Shown here piece after piece: positions 21,223-30,133 of a stretch of DNA of 64,000 nt. Each line of letters starts with the position of its first letter. Position 1 is the stretch's first letter. The translations under genes and the position numbers were made by a program. Source of the stretch: Verrucomicrobiota bacterium (GTDB taxonomy: Bacteria > Verrucomicrobiota > Verrucomicrobiia > Chthoniobacterales > UBA10450); NCBI GenBank assembly GCA_003219175.1, contig QHPU01000041.1, positions 61,784 to 125,783 of the forward strand, given 5' to 3'. The notes below the pieces were generated by a model. That model saw nothing but the letters and a program-made list of their open reading frames with translations. It did not search any database and was not told the DNA's origin.

Positions 21223-22204
21223 TGTCTGGCAGACTAGCAAGCGCCACGCCCAATGGCTTAAGCAAGTCGATCTCGGCGACCACCTTACATAATGAATTCA
21301 ACGCCGCCGGGATATGCCCAATGAATTGCCGGTTCCCTTTAACCAGCCCTAGAAAACCATAAGCCCCAAGCGCTTGCATTAACCGTTGCATCGCGCAAAG
21401 CCGTAGCGTTTCTGGCATTTCCGTTGCCGATTGCAGCCCACGGCGCCCTCTATAATAAGACCAAAGTTCCTCGCGCTCGACTGCGGACAGCCGTACGTAA
21501 GGGTCAAATAACAAAGAAGCTAGGTCGTACTCCGCCAAGCCGGGACGCATCCCCTGGAAATCGATCAAATACGCATGGCCCGCCCGCACAATAATGTTTT
21601 GCGACTGAAAATCGCGGTGCACTAACGTTCGTGGCAACCCGGCCAGGCGATCCGCAATCTCCTTAAGCGCCGGCAGCGATGCCAGCTCGCGTTGGGTCCC
21701 CTCGTCGACGCCAAAAATTCTTCCCAGACAGTTTTCGAAAAAATAATTCTGCTCCCATCGATAAAGCGCGGCATTAAATTCCGGCGGCATTTCTCCATCC
21801 AACTCCGACCATTCGCTCTGGGGCAGGTCATGAAGTTTCGTGATTTCATCCAAGGCCGATCGATAAAGCGCGCCGCGCACTAGCCAGCTATCATCGCGGA
21901 AACTGAAAAGATCGCTCTCGCCCAAGTCCTCGATCCAAATCAATCCTTCTTCGGGGTCATGAAAATAAATCTTCGGCGCGGCAATCCCATGTTCCGTCAA
22001 AAATTCAGCGATGCGCACGTAGTGCCGGTTTTCGACACGCTCGAGGTTGTATTTCACCAAAATGAGCGATTCCCCAGGCGCACAACTAATGCGGTAAAAT
22101 CTGCGATCGGAACCCCCCTTCTCGATCGGCGCGATTTCAATTTCTCCCTCGCTGAAAGCCGGTAAGTGCCGGCGGGTTTGGCGAAGAAGCAGTTCCGTTT
22201 TCAT
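21206..22204 (-). CDS. AmgK-like sugar kinase (aminoglycoside phosphotransferase fold)
   Basis: About 332 aa of the COG3178-type phosphotransferases. It shows GGSDRRFYRIS (P-loop equivalent), LVHRDFQSQNII (catalytic Asp loop) and YLIDFQGMRPGLAEYDLASLLFDPY (DFQ metal site plus the YDLASLL block typical of AmgK). In Pseudomonas, AmgK phosphorylates MurNAc/GlcNAc at the anomeric carbon so that MurU can make UDP-MurNAc, a cell-wall recycling bypass. The gene overlaps the partner nucleotidyltransferase by 4 nt (ATGA), which fixes its start at 22204. Substrate assignment is by family and context. Confidence 0.8.
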   Translation of the reverse strand: MKTELLLRQTRRHLPAFSEGEIEIAPIEKGGSDRRFYRISCAPGESLILVKYNLERVENRHYVRIAEFLTEHGIAAPKIYFHDPEEGLIWIEDLGESDLFSFRDDSWLVRGALYRSALDEITKLHDLPQSEWSELDGEMPPEFNAALYRWEQNYFFENCLGRIFGVDEGTQRELASLPALKEIADRLAGLPRTLVHRDFQSQNIIVRAGHAYLIDFQGMRPGLAEYDLASLLFDPYVRLSAVEREELWSYYRGRRGLQSATEMPETLRLCAMQRLMQALGAYGFLGLVKGNRQFIGHIPAALNSLCKVVAEIDLLKPLGVALASLPDNGWIP

Positions 22205-23139
22205 ACGATGGCGTTTTGCAGAATCCCCGCGGCCCTCTGCCGCGTGCGGACAATACAACCTTGTAACTCGCTTAGAGAAGCAATTTGTGCACCGGGCCAA
22301 ACAATCGTGTCGCGAAGGATAGCGCCCGCGCCAATGTAACAATTGGCGCCCACGACGGTTAGGCCGCGCAACTGCGCGCTGGTATCAATTGTCGCGCTTT
22401 TCGCGATCCGTGCTGCCCAATCGGCATCGTGGATGAAATCCGGACTCCAATTTTCGGATGAAATCATCCGATGCGCTTCCACATATTGCGCGCTCGAACC
22501 GATGTTAAGCCACTTGCCTTCGTTCAAGACAATGCCGCCAATTTTCCCCCCTTCCTTGATCCAATCGAGCAGGACGGGAATAAACGATATTTTTCGCTGC
22601 GGAATGCGCTGAAAAATTTTTCTGCCCCAGACCGCAATATTCGCAAAATCGTAATCACCGGCGATGCCGAATCGTTCCCCAATGTCGACGATACGTCCTT
22701 CTCGAAATGCAATCGAAGGCTTAAATCCTGTCTCGCGCAAGGCAAGAGTGACATCGTTCCCAGCACGGAAATGCTCCTCAATTAGCGAGAACAACGGAAC
22801 GTCCGTGAGGATGTCGCCGCTATAGGTGAGGAAATCACCCTCGCGCAGAAACCGTTCGACATTCTTGATCCCGCCGCCGGTTTCGAGCAATTCCGGCTCG
22901 TTCACGAGATCAAGCGGGCGACCGCGATAGTTCTTCTCCGCAAACTGGCGTTCGAACAAATGCGGTAGTCGATGCGTATTGATGACGAAACGCTGAATGC
23001 CAGTAGCGATTAAATGATCAACCGCGAAGGTGATGAGCGGCTTCTGAAAAATCGGCACCAGCGGTTTTGGCAACTCATCGGTCAGCGGCCGAAGACGCAT
23101 TCCCAATCCGGCAGCAAGAACGAAAGCCTGCGTAATCAC
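22201..23139 (-). CDS. Sugar-1-phosphate nucleotidyltransferase (MurU-like) with C-terminal repeat extension
   Basis: About 312 aa. The NTP-transferase signature AFVLAAGLGMRLRPLTDELPKPLVP is complete, with YSGDILTD as the metal-binding GD motif. After about residue 235 a short left-handed beta-helix-like tail (KSATIDTSAQLRGLTVVGANCYIGAGAILRD) is added; classic MurU (~223 aa) lacks it. It probably transfers a nucleotide to a sugar 1-phosphate made by the adjacent kinase. The GTG at 23139 begins directly at the conserved strand; the longer ORF would overlap the divergent PH-domain gene. GDP-mannose pyrophosphorylase-like activity is an alternative. Confidence 0.78.
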   Translation of the reverse strand: MITQAFVLAAGLGMRLRPLTDELPKPLVPIFQKPLITFAVDHLIATGIQRFVINTHRLPHLFERQFAEKNYRGRPLDLVNEPELLETGGGIKNVERFLREGDFLTYSGDILTDVPLFSLIEEHFRAGNDVTLALRETGFKPSIAFREGRIVDIGERFGIAGDYDFANIAVWGRKIFQRIPQRKISFIPVLLDWIKEGGKIGGIVLNEGKWLNIGSSAQYVEAHRMISSENWSPDFIHDADWAARIAKSATIDTSAQLRGLTVVGANCYIGAGAILRDTIVWPGAQIASLSELQGCIVRTRQRAAGILQNAIV

Positions 23140-23178
23140 TGGCTTGTGCTGAGGAGGAGGTCGGCTAAAAATTGAGGC

Positions 23179-23673
23179 ATGGCGGAAGAAACGGTCTGGC
23201 GTGGCACTTCTTCGCAAATGAAAAATGTAAGTGTCTTCCTTTTCTGCGGCCTTTGCCTGTGCGCTCCCATTGTTTTGTTCGCGATTCTCTGGCGCAACGA
23301 ATCCACCAGAGACTTCAGCCCATACATTTTTACTCTAGCCATCGTCCCGATTTTCATCGCCCTCGCCCGTTTCCTCCAGACCAAAAACAGAGTTTACGAA
23401 CTCACCACTGAACGGCTGAAAATTAGCCAAGGCGTCTTTAACAAAGTGACCGATACCCTCGAGCTTTATCGCGTGAAGGATTTGGAAACTCGCCAGCCGT
23501 TTTGGCAGCGCATTTTCCGCGTCGAAAATATCTACATCAGTACCTCCGATATCTCCACCCCGGTCGTGGTCATCGAGGCGGTGCCGCAAAAGGTCGGCCT
23601 CACAGACAAAATTCGTAACGCCGTCGAAAACATTCGCATGCAAAAAAAGGTGCGCGAGCTCGACATTGAATAG
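23179..23673 (+). CDS. Membrane-anchored bacterial PH-domain protein (DUF304-like)
   Basis: 164 aa. Two closely spaced transmembrane helices (SVFLFCGLCLCAPIVLFAILW; YIFTLAIVPIFIALARFL) are followed by a cytosolic PH-like domain (NRVYELTTERLKISQGVFNKVTDTLELYRVKDLET ... IYISTSDISTPVVVIEAV). This is the DUF304/bPH2 architecture. Function is unknown in general; such proteins are often envelope-stress or signalling related. A GAGGAGGAGG stretch about 20 nt upstream may aid translation. It is divergent from the MurU-like gene across only 39 nt. Confidence 0.75.
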   Translation: MAEETVWRGTSSQMKNVSVFLFCGLCLCAPIVLFAILWRNESTRDFSPYIFTLAIVPIFIALARFLQTKNRVYELTTERLKISQGVFNKVTDTLELYRVKDLETRQPFWQRIFRVENIYISTSDISTPVVVIEAVPQKVGLTDKIRNAVENIRMQKKVRELDIE

Positions 23674-23710
23674 CAGTAGCGCCCCGGGCGGCAAAGAGCG
23701 GCTGTTCAGT

Positions 23711-23728
23711 GCCAACCCGGCTCGGACC
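23711..23728. repeat. Family A 18-nt hairpin repeat, copy 2
   Basis: GCCAACCCGGCTCGGACC, two substitutions from consensus, in the gap between the PH-domain gene and the first APC permease. Confidence 0.65.
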
Positions 23729-23821
23729 TGCCACCGCCGAACCCAAACGGCGCTAGCCGCCGCGCCTCCCTCCTAAACGCCATTGCGCGATGGCATCCGA
23801 CAAGCTAAAGGATATATCCGT

Positions 23822-25336
23822 TTGAACGAGAGCATCACAGCGACACCCGCAGTGACAGAGGAAAAGTTCGTTCGCGGGCTGGGCTTGCTCGATTCCACCA
23901 TGCTGGTGGCAGGCTCGATGATCGGCTCGGGAATTTTCATCGTCTCGGCCATCATCGCGCGACAAGTCGGGGCGCCCGGCTGGTTGCTGGTGGTGTGGCT
24001 TGTGACCGGTCTGCTCACCTTAATGGCGTCGCTTTCCTACGGCGAGCTCGCCGCCATGATGCCAAAGGCCGGGGGCCAATATGTTTATTTACGCGAAGCT
24101 TTCTCACCGCTGTGGGGCTTCCTTTACGGCTGGACGTTATTTCTTGTTATCCAAACGGGCACGATCGCGGCGGTTGCCGTCGGTTTCGCCCGCTACACTG
24201 GTGTCCTCGTGCCCTGGGTTTCGGAATCGAACTACCTGATCGCACCGATTCGTTTTGGCGGATACGCTTTGTCGCTTTCCACCGCGCAGTTTGTCGGCCT
24301 GTGCATGATCGCGCTGCTCACCTTCATGAACACGCGCGGATTAAAGCTCGGCAAGCTGGTGCAGAACGTCTTCACCACCGCCAAGACCGGCGCGCTCATC
24401 GGCCTTATCATTTTGGGTATCATCGTTGGCCTGAAATCAGGCGCAGGGGCAGAAAATTTCAGTCACTTCTGGACTTTGCGCGGCACTTTGCAGGAGGTCG
24501 GGCCTGGTCTGACTGCGGCAGTCGCTTTCGGTCTTTTCGTTGGCATCTGCGTCGCGCAAACCAACTCGCTCTTCTCCGCCGACGCGTGGAACAACATCAC
24601 ATTCACCGCCGGAGAAGTGAAGGAGCCGCGGCGCAACGTCCCGTTATCGCTTGCGCTCGGGACCATTCTCGTCATCACCCTCTACCTTCTTGCCAACGTG
24701 GCTTATCTAGCGGCATTGCCGTGGGATGCCATCCAGAATGCGCCGAGCGATCGCGTCGCATCCGAGACTGCCAACGTCATCTTTCCCGGCGCGGGTGCCA
24801 CCATCATGGCGGTCGCGATCATGATCTCGACCTTTGGTTGCAATAACGGACTTATCCTGGCTGGCGCGCGCGCGTATTACGCGATGGCACGCGACGGTCT
24901 CTTCTTCCGGAAGGTAGGCCACCTCAACAAGAACCATGTGCCTGCATGGGGCCTTATCATTCAAGGTATCTGGGCCGCTGCGCTAGTTTTACCTCGCACC
25001 GTCAAGACAGATGCCGCCGGCAACGTCACCGGTTACGGTAACCTTTACGGCAACCTGCTTGACTATGTTATCTCGGCCGCGCTCATCTTCTATATCCTGA
25101 CGATCGCTGGCATCTTCGTCCTGCGCCGAAAACAACCTAACGCGGACCGCCCCTACAAAGCATTTGGTTACCCAATCGTGCCTGTCCTCTATATCATAGG
25201 CGCGACGGTCATTCTTGCCGTGCTCTTTATTTATCAAACCGCGACCACCTGGCCCGGCCTAATTATTGTCTTAACGGGCGTGCCGATCTATTTCCTCTGG
25301 AAATTCGCAAACGCTCGTTCGGCATCTACGCCGTAA
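23822..25336 (+). CDS. APC family amino acid permease
   Basis: About 504 aa and 12 hydrophobic segments. The N-terminal helix 1 signature GLLDSTMLVAGSMIGSGIFIVSA is the APC substrate/ion-binding stretch, followed by YGELAAMMPKAGGQYVYLREAFSP. It imports amino acids across the inner membrane, probably by proton symport or exchange; specificity is unclear. The TTG at 23822 is preferred because an AAAGGA sits 9 nt upstream and the extra ORF-track residues are not family-like. The permease reading frame directly downstream is a second, broken APC gene. Confidence 0.88.
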   Translation: MNESITATPAVTEEKFVRGLGLLDSTMLVAGSMIGSGIFIVSAIIARQVGAPGWLLVVWLVTGLLTLMASLSYGELAAMMPKAGGQYVYLREAFSPLWGFLYGWTLFLVIQTGTIAAVAVGFARYTGVLVPWVSESNYLIAPIRFGGYALSLSTAQFVGLCMIALLTFMNTRGLKLGKLVQNVFTTAKTGALIGLIILGIIVGLKSGAGAENFSHFWTLRGTLQEVGPGLTAAVAFGLFVGICVAQTNSLFSADAWNNITFTAGEVKEPRRNVPLSLALGTILVITLYLLANVAYLAALPWDAIQNAPSDRVASETANVIFPGAGATIMAVAIMISTFGCNNGLILAGARAYYAMARDGLFFRKVGHLNKNHVPAWGLIIQGIWAAALVLPRTVKTDAAGNVTGYGNLYGNLLDYVISAALIFYILTIAGIFVLRRKQPNADRPYKAFGYPIVPVLYIIGATVILAVLFIYQTATTWPGLIIVLTGVPIYFLWKFANARSASTP

Positions 25337-25382
25337 CCGAAAATCATTTCGTATAACAGCAAGTAATTAAGGAGAAAGACGC

Positions 25383-26793
25383 ATGGCAAATTTATTCGCG
25401 AGAAAACCTCTCGACAAATTGATGGCCGAAGCTCAGGAAGTCGGCGAACACAGCCTGAAACGCTCGCTCGGACCGACGAACCTTGTCATGCTCGGGATCG
25501 GCGGGATCATCGGCGCGGGCTTGTTCGTCCGCACCGCGGCTGCCATTGCCGATCGCGCGGGTCCTTCGGTCGTGCTCGCCTTTCTGCTCGCTGGCATCGG
25601 TTGCGCTTTTGCCGGTCTTTGTTACGCCGAATTTGCTTCGATGATTCCCGTTGCGGGGAGCGCCTATACTTATTCCTATGCCACAATGGGCGAGTTCATC
25701 GCCTGGATCATCGGCTGGGATTTGGTGCTCGAATATGCCGTGGGCGCGGCCACCGTCGCCATTGCCTGGAGCGAATACTTCAATCGCGTGCTCGGCTGGT
25801 TCCACTTGCGTATCCCCTATGAATGGTCGCATTCGCCATTTGAGATGGATCACGCCACCGGTGTGCACGGCATGATCAACATCCCGGCCGTGTTCATTTT
25901 ACTTTTGCTCACTCTTTTGCTGATTCGAGGAACCAAAGAGTCGGCCTTCGTTAATGGCATCATCGTCGTCCTGAAAGTGAGCATCGTGCTGCTCGTCATC
26001 GGTATTGGATGGGGATACGTGAATCCCGCCAATCACACGCCGTTCATTCCCGCGCCGATGTGCGGTCTCGACCGCGGCCCAGGAAGCGAGGAATCCCAAA
26101 CGCGACATGCCCATCGGCATTCTCGGTTCGCTCGTCATCTGCACCGTTCTCTACGTGCTGTTTTCTTACGTGCTGAGCGGTGTCGCCACCGTCGAGGATT
26201 TTCGGACACATGGACGGGAGGCGTCGGTGGCTTTCGCCATTAGCAATTATATGGCCGGCTACGAATGGCTCTCTAAGTCAGTCACGCTTGCGATTCTGGC
26301 CGGTTTTTCCTCGGTCATTCTCGTGATGCTGCTCGGTCAATCGCGCGTCTTCTTTTCCATGAGTCGCGATGGCCTTGTTCCGCAGACTTTTTCCGATGTT
26401 CATCCGCGCTTCCGGACGCCTTACAAATCAAACATACTCTTTTTCATCTTCACCGGAATTTTCGCCGCATTCATTCCAGAAGATGTCGTCGGTGAAATGA
26501 CCAGCATCGGGACCCTCTTCGCTTTCATCCTGGTTTGCGCCGGTGTCTGGATCATTCGGGTTCGCAGTCCTGAACTAGAGCGGGGATTCCGTGTCCCGGC
26601 GGTGCCGGTCGTTTCGACACTTGGCATCATCGTCTGCGGCGCCATGATCTACGGCCTGGGCTGGACAAATTGGATGCGCCTGATCGTTTGGCTCGCGATC
26701 GGACTAGTCTTCTACTTTTCCTACGGCAGGAGCCATAGTCGCATTGACGCGCCGCCGCCGGAAATGCCGGAAGGAATAAGAATGACCCGGTAG
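25383..26793 (+). pseudogene. Second APC amino acid permease, disrupted by an internal deletion and frameshift
   Basis: The first ORF (25383-26243) runs from a proper start (GAGAAAGACGC before ATG) through GPTNLVMLGIGGIIGAGLF and five or six helices to NHTPFIPAP, then goes into a nonsense tail. The second frame picks up at VSTAAQEARNPKRDMPIGIL (about 26065) and continues to the normal C terminus at 26793. Relatives have roughly 20-28 residues between these points, the helix ending in FFAYIGFDA. So a block of the order of 70 nt is missing and the frame changes by +1. As written the protein cannot be functional; a sequencing or assembly error is the alternative. Confidence 0.8.
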
Positions 26794-26795
26794 CA

Positions 26796-26812
26796 GGTCC
26801 GAGCCGGACTGG
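26796..26812. repeat. Family A 18-nt hairpin repeat, copy 3
   Basis: GGTCCGAGCCGGACTGG directly after the broken permease stop codon. It is followed by an A/C-rich GAAACATCGAACGCCGAACG segment that also looks like dispersed repeat DNA. Confidence 0.75.
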
Positions 26813-26867
26813 GGTTAGAAGCCGAAAAGGAAACATCGAACGCCGAACGTCGAATGACGGGGGACTA

Positions 26868-27869
26868 ATGTTCCGACGTTTGTTACTAAGTTGCTTTTGG
26901 TTCGCGCTCGCCGTTGCCGCAATTATCTCAATACTTTGGCTGTTAGGAATAAAAATGCCGGGAAAGAACATCTCAAATACGGCTGAGCTTTCGCCGGCTG
27001 AGATCATCCTGCGCGAAGAGTTACGCGCCGATGTCCAAAAACTCGCCGGTGAAATCGGTGAACGAAACATGGATCATTATTCCCGGCTCATGGCTGCGGC
27101 CGATTTCATTGAAAAATCGTTTTCCAGCGCCGGGTTGCGGCCGCGACCCGACACTTACCAGCTGCATAACTTGCCGTGCCACAATATTGAAACCGAAATA
27201 CCAGGGGCGTCTCCTCAGATCATCGTCATCGGATCTCATTATGATTCCGTTCTTGGCGCGCCCGGGGCAAATGACAATGGCAGCGGTATGGCAGCCGTTC
27301 TCGCGCTGGCCCGCCGTTTTGCAAAAAAGCAGCCTGGTCTAACGTTGCGTTTCGTCGCCTTTGTCAACGAAGAGCCTCCCTATTTCCAAACATCGCAAAT
27401 GGGAAGTTTGGTTTACGCCAGCCGATGCAAAGCCCGCGGCGATCAAATTTCCGCGATGATCAGCCTCGAAACTATCGGCTATTTTTCCGATGTTCCGGAC
27501 TCACAAATCTATCCGTCACCGCTGCTCGGCGCCTTCTATCCCAAGGTCGGTAACTTTATCGCCTTCGTGGGTAACATCGGGTCGCGCCAATTGGTGCGCC
27601 GCGCGCTGTCCACTTTTCGCCGGGCCGAGCGACTCCCTTCTGAAGGCGCGGCCGTGCCCGCGTTCATCCCCGGCGTGGCCTGGTCAGATCACTGGTCATT
27701 CTGGCAGCAAGGTTACCCCGCCATCATGATCACCGACACCGCCCCATTTCGCTACCCACATTATCACGCCCTGACCGATACCCCCGACAAACTCAACTAC
27801 GACCGATTTGCTTTGGTGGTTAGTGGCCTGGAGAACGTGATTCAGGACCTTGTAGCCAAGGCGCGTTAA
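26868..27869 (+). CDS. M28 family zinc aminopeptidase, membrane-anchored or secreted
   Basis: 333 aa. One N-terminal hydrophobic helix (LLLSCFWFALAVAAIISILWLLG) is followed by the M28 catalytic domain with zinc ligands His124 (GSHYDS), Asp136 (GANDNGSG), Glu168/169 (VNEEPP), an Asp/His in SDHWSFW and a final His in YHALTDT. M28 enzymes are co-catalytic aminopeptidases or glutaminyl cyclase relatives acting in the periplasm or outside the cell. Following two amino acid permeases, it may belong to a peptide-use locus, although spacing and a repeat argue against one operon. Confidence 0.87.
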   Translation: MFRRLLLSCFWFALAVAAIISILWLLGIKMPGKNISNTAELSPAEIILREELRADVQKLAGEIGERNMDHYSRLMAAADFIEKSFSSAGLRPRPDTYQLHNLPCHNIETEIPGASPQIIVIGSHYDSVLGAPGANDNGSGMAAVLALARRFAKKQPGLTLRFVAFVNEEPPYFQTSQMGSLVYASRCKARGDQISAMISLETIGYFSDVPDSQIYPSPLLGAFYPKVGNFIAFVGNIGSRQLVRRALSTFRRAERLPSEGAAVPAFIPGVAWSDHWSFWQQGYPAIMITDTAPFRYPHYHALTDTPDKLNYDRFALVVSGLENVIQDLVAKAR

Positions 27870-27901
27870 GGATGGCCTTCCTCTTTTCTCGTCGCCAATC
27901 G

Positions 27902-28633
27902 TTAACTACCACCGCCGAAGCCTTCGCTTGGGCTGGCGCCGCCGAAGGGCGCGCGCGCGGACACGCGCTGCGATTTTTCTAGCGACGCGCGGGCGGCTGC
28001 GGTTTTTTGCAGATCTTCAGGCGATAACTCGAGCACGCGCAGAATTTCCGATTCTTCGCGCGTAAGCTTTGCCGTGCCGGCTCGTTCCTGGAATTCCGCC
28101 AGTCTCTGCGCCAGATCGCCGCTTTCGGCTCTGCGAAATGCATTCAACATTTGTTGAAAAGTGAGATGAAATGGAACCGTTGCGACATCGACAAACTCGT
28201 CGCCCGCTTCGGAAGCAAATGGCATCATCACTTCGTTCCCGATCACTACGCTGTTCCAAATGTCCGGCGGGGCGTAATAGCCGAGCTCCACCGAATAGGT
28301 TTCGCCTGGCTCCAAGGCCTCGATCGCGCAACCGCCGCTCATTGGTTCGACCGCAACGGTTTTCTCATTTCCGCTTTGCCGCAGCCGCACGTGGGCACAG
28401 CGATCCACCGGCAAACCATTATCAAAGGCCGCCGACCAATTGACGCTCCAGCATACAAAAAGAGTCCGCGGATCTCGCGCAATCGCCACCAGTAGCGGCT
28501 TGCCGTAATGTGAAGGTAATTCGGTGAGGTCATCCCTCACCTCATCCTTCCGCCGAGACAACGACGACGAAGTTACCGGACCTTCCGAAATCTTGTAGCC
28601 ACCATTCGATGGTTCTGATGGGTCTTTTGCCAT
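27902..28633 (-). CDS. DUF4912 domain protein
   Basis: 243 aa. The DUF4912 core is residues 40-160: LPSHYGKPLLVAIARDPRTLFVCWSV, then EALEPGETYSVELGYYAP and a conserved SVVIGNEV segment. The fold is predicted to be beta-rich, fibronectin-like. A helical region and a Gly/Ser-rich tail follow. No signal peptide is seen. The family has no established function and is common in Verrucomicrobiota, Cyanobacteria and Firmicutes. It converges with the M28 gene over 32 nt. Confidence 0.78.
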   Translation of the reverse strand: MAKDPSEPSNGGYKISEGPVTSSSLSRRKDEVRDDLTELPSHYGKPLLVAIARDPRTLFVCWSVNWSAAFDNGLPVDRCAHVRLRQSGNEKTVAVEPMSGGCAIEALEPGETYSVELGYYAPPDIWNSVVIGNEVMMPFASEAGDEFVDVATVPFHLTFQQMLNAFRRAESGDLAQRLAEFQERAGTAKLTREESEILRVLELSPEDLQKTAAARASLEKSQRVSARAPFGGASPSEGFGGGS

Positions 28634-28696
28634 GCCGGGCGCTTATCAACCACTAATTCAACCGGCGAGGCAAGCTCAAAGTCCGGGCGGGAAGAC

Positions 28697-28763
28697 AGAC
28701 ACGATTAACAGGATGATGCAGGATTCAGAAAAACCGATCATTTAAATCCTGTTAATCTTGTCT
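28697..28763. repeat. Long inverted repeat upstream of the lipid kinase gene
   Basis: AGACACGATTAACAGGAT and ATCCTGTTAATCTTGTCT are near-perfect inverted arms (17 of 18) around a 31-nt loop. AT-rich content differs from neighbouring genes. It ends 15 nt before the kinase ATG. Confidence 0.8.
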
Positions 28764-28778
28764 AATTCTTCGGTTGCG

Positions 28779-29657
28779 ATGCGAACCTGCGTCATTCTCA
28801 ATCCAATCGCCGGCGCGGTGAACAACGTCGCCGCGATCCAAAAACGGTTGCGCCGCCTTGACGCTGAGCGCCTCTGCATTAGCCAACGACCCGGCGACGC
28901 GGAAAAATTCGCCCGGGAAGCGTCAGATTTCGATATGATTGTGTCGGCGGGTGGCGACGGAACCCTGAATGAAGTGGTGAATGGAATTGCTCAAACAGGT
29001 TGCAATGCTGCTCTTGCAGTGTTCCCGCTTGGGACGGGCAACGATTTTGCGCGGACGCTCGGGGTCCCGAGCGTCCTAGACTCTGCCATTGAACAAATCA
29101 TGGCCGGTCGGACCCGGGCCGTCGACCTTGTCCGCGTCACTAGCGATAGCGTCCGCTATTTTGTGAATGTTTCTTCCGGTGGATTCAGCGGCGTGGTGGA
29201 CGAAAAACTCACACCCGAAATGAAGCGAGCGTGGGGACCACTCGCTTACTTGCGTGGCGCCGCGGCAGCATTTGCTGAACTGCGCGGTTACACGACGACG
29301 GTCGCGTTCGACGACGCTGAAAGCTTCGAGCTTGATCTCTACAATGTGATTATTGCAAATGGACGCTATGTCGCGGGCGGTATCCCAGTCGCACCAGAAG
29401 CCGGCATCACCGATGCCCTCCTCGACATCGTGCTCATTCCCGAGCGCGGTCCGGCCGAGCTTGCGATTCTCGCCGCGCAAATTCTCGTCGGCAAACATCT
29501 GGGCTCCGATGCGATCATTTTTCGTCGCGCCAAAAAAATTGCGATTAAATCACGGCCGGGGATGTGGTTTAACGTCGATGGCGAGCTAATTGGTAATGAA
29601 CCGGCAACTTTCGAGTTGCTGCCAGGCGCATTGCAGTGCGTAGTCGGAGTAGCGTGA
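28779..29657 (+). CDS. Diacylglycerol/lipid kinase family protein (YegS/DagK type)
   Basis: About 292 aa. The N-terminal DAGK catalytic motif SAGGDGTLNEVVNG and FPLGTGNDFARTLG are present, as is the C-terminal DGE of WFNVDGELIG. The family phosphorylates diacylglycerol or related lipids at the cytosolic face of the membrane; the exact lipid is unknown. The ATG at 28779 starts right at the first beta-strand. Its stop overlaps the next start (GTGA), so it is translationally coupled with the heptose adenylyltransferase gene, a link to envelope lipid metabolism. Confidence 0.9.
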   Translation: MRTCVILNPIAGAVNNVAAIQKRLRRLDAERLCISQRPGDAEKFAREASDFDMIVSAGGDGTLNEVVNGIAQTGCNAALAVFPLGTGNDFARTLGVPSVLDSAIEQIMAGRTRAVDLVRVTSDSVRYFVNVSSGGFSGVVDEKLTPEMKRAWGPLAYLRGAAAAFAELRGYTTTVAFDDAESFELDLYNVIIANGRYVAGGIPVAPEAGITDALLDIVLIPERGPAELAILAAQILVGKHLGSDAIIFRRAKKIAIKSRPGMWFNVDGELIGNEPATFELLPGALQCVVGVA

Positions 29658-30133
29658 ACAGTAAGATTCTTACTCTCGATCAATTAGGGACGGAATCGGG
29701 ACGGCTGCGTGAGGAAGGCAAGCGCGTCGTCGTGAGCAATGGGTGCTTCGATATCTTGCACGTCGGCCATGTGCGTTATTTGGCGGCGGCGCGAAAACTC
29801 GGCGACGTTTTGGTCGTGGGATTAAACGGGGATGATTCCGTTCGTCAACTTAAAGGCGGAGGCCGGCCGGTGAATCGTGAACGGGATCGCGCCGAAGTGT
29901 TGACCGCGCTCGAGTCGGTCGACTACGTGACAATTTTCCCGGAAAAACGAGCCACGAATTTCCTGCGCGCAGCACAGCCTGCCGTCTATGCCAAGGGCGG
30001 CGATTACACGGCCGATACACTCGATCCCGAAGAACGGGCGGTCCTGGACGATTTCGGCACCAGAATCGAGATCATTCCCTTTGAAAAAGGCTACTCCACC
30101 TCCGAACTGCTAACGAGAATTGGGCCGAAATAA
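29654..30133 (+). CDS. rfaE2: D-glycero-beta-D-manno-heptose 1-phosphate adenylyltransferase (RfaE2/HldE C-domain)
   Basis: 159 aa single-domain nucleotidyltransferase with VVSNGCFDILHVGHVRYL (HxGH site), VVGLNGDDSVRQLKG and YAKGGDYTADTLDPEE. This corresponds to the HldE C-terminal domain as a free-standing protein. It makes ADP-heptose for LPS inner core, implying an LPS-bearing outer membrane. The kinase half (HldA/RfaE1) is not in the window. The GTG at 29654 overlaps the stop of the lipid kinase gene; its own stop shares one base with the purN start. Confidence 0.92.
   Translation: MNSKILTLDQLGTESGRLREEGKRVVVSNGCFDILHVGHVRYLAAARKLGDVLVVGLNGDDSVRQLKGGGRPVNRERDRAEVLTALESVDYVTIFPEKRATNFLRAAQPAVYAKGGDYTADTLDPEERAVLDDFGTRIEIIPFEKGYSTSELLTRIGPK

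Noticed and set aside
23995-24846. 283-aa + strand ORF within the first APC permease
   Set aside because: Out-of-frame shadow rich in Arg/His; the permease frame has helices and motifs.
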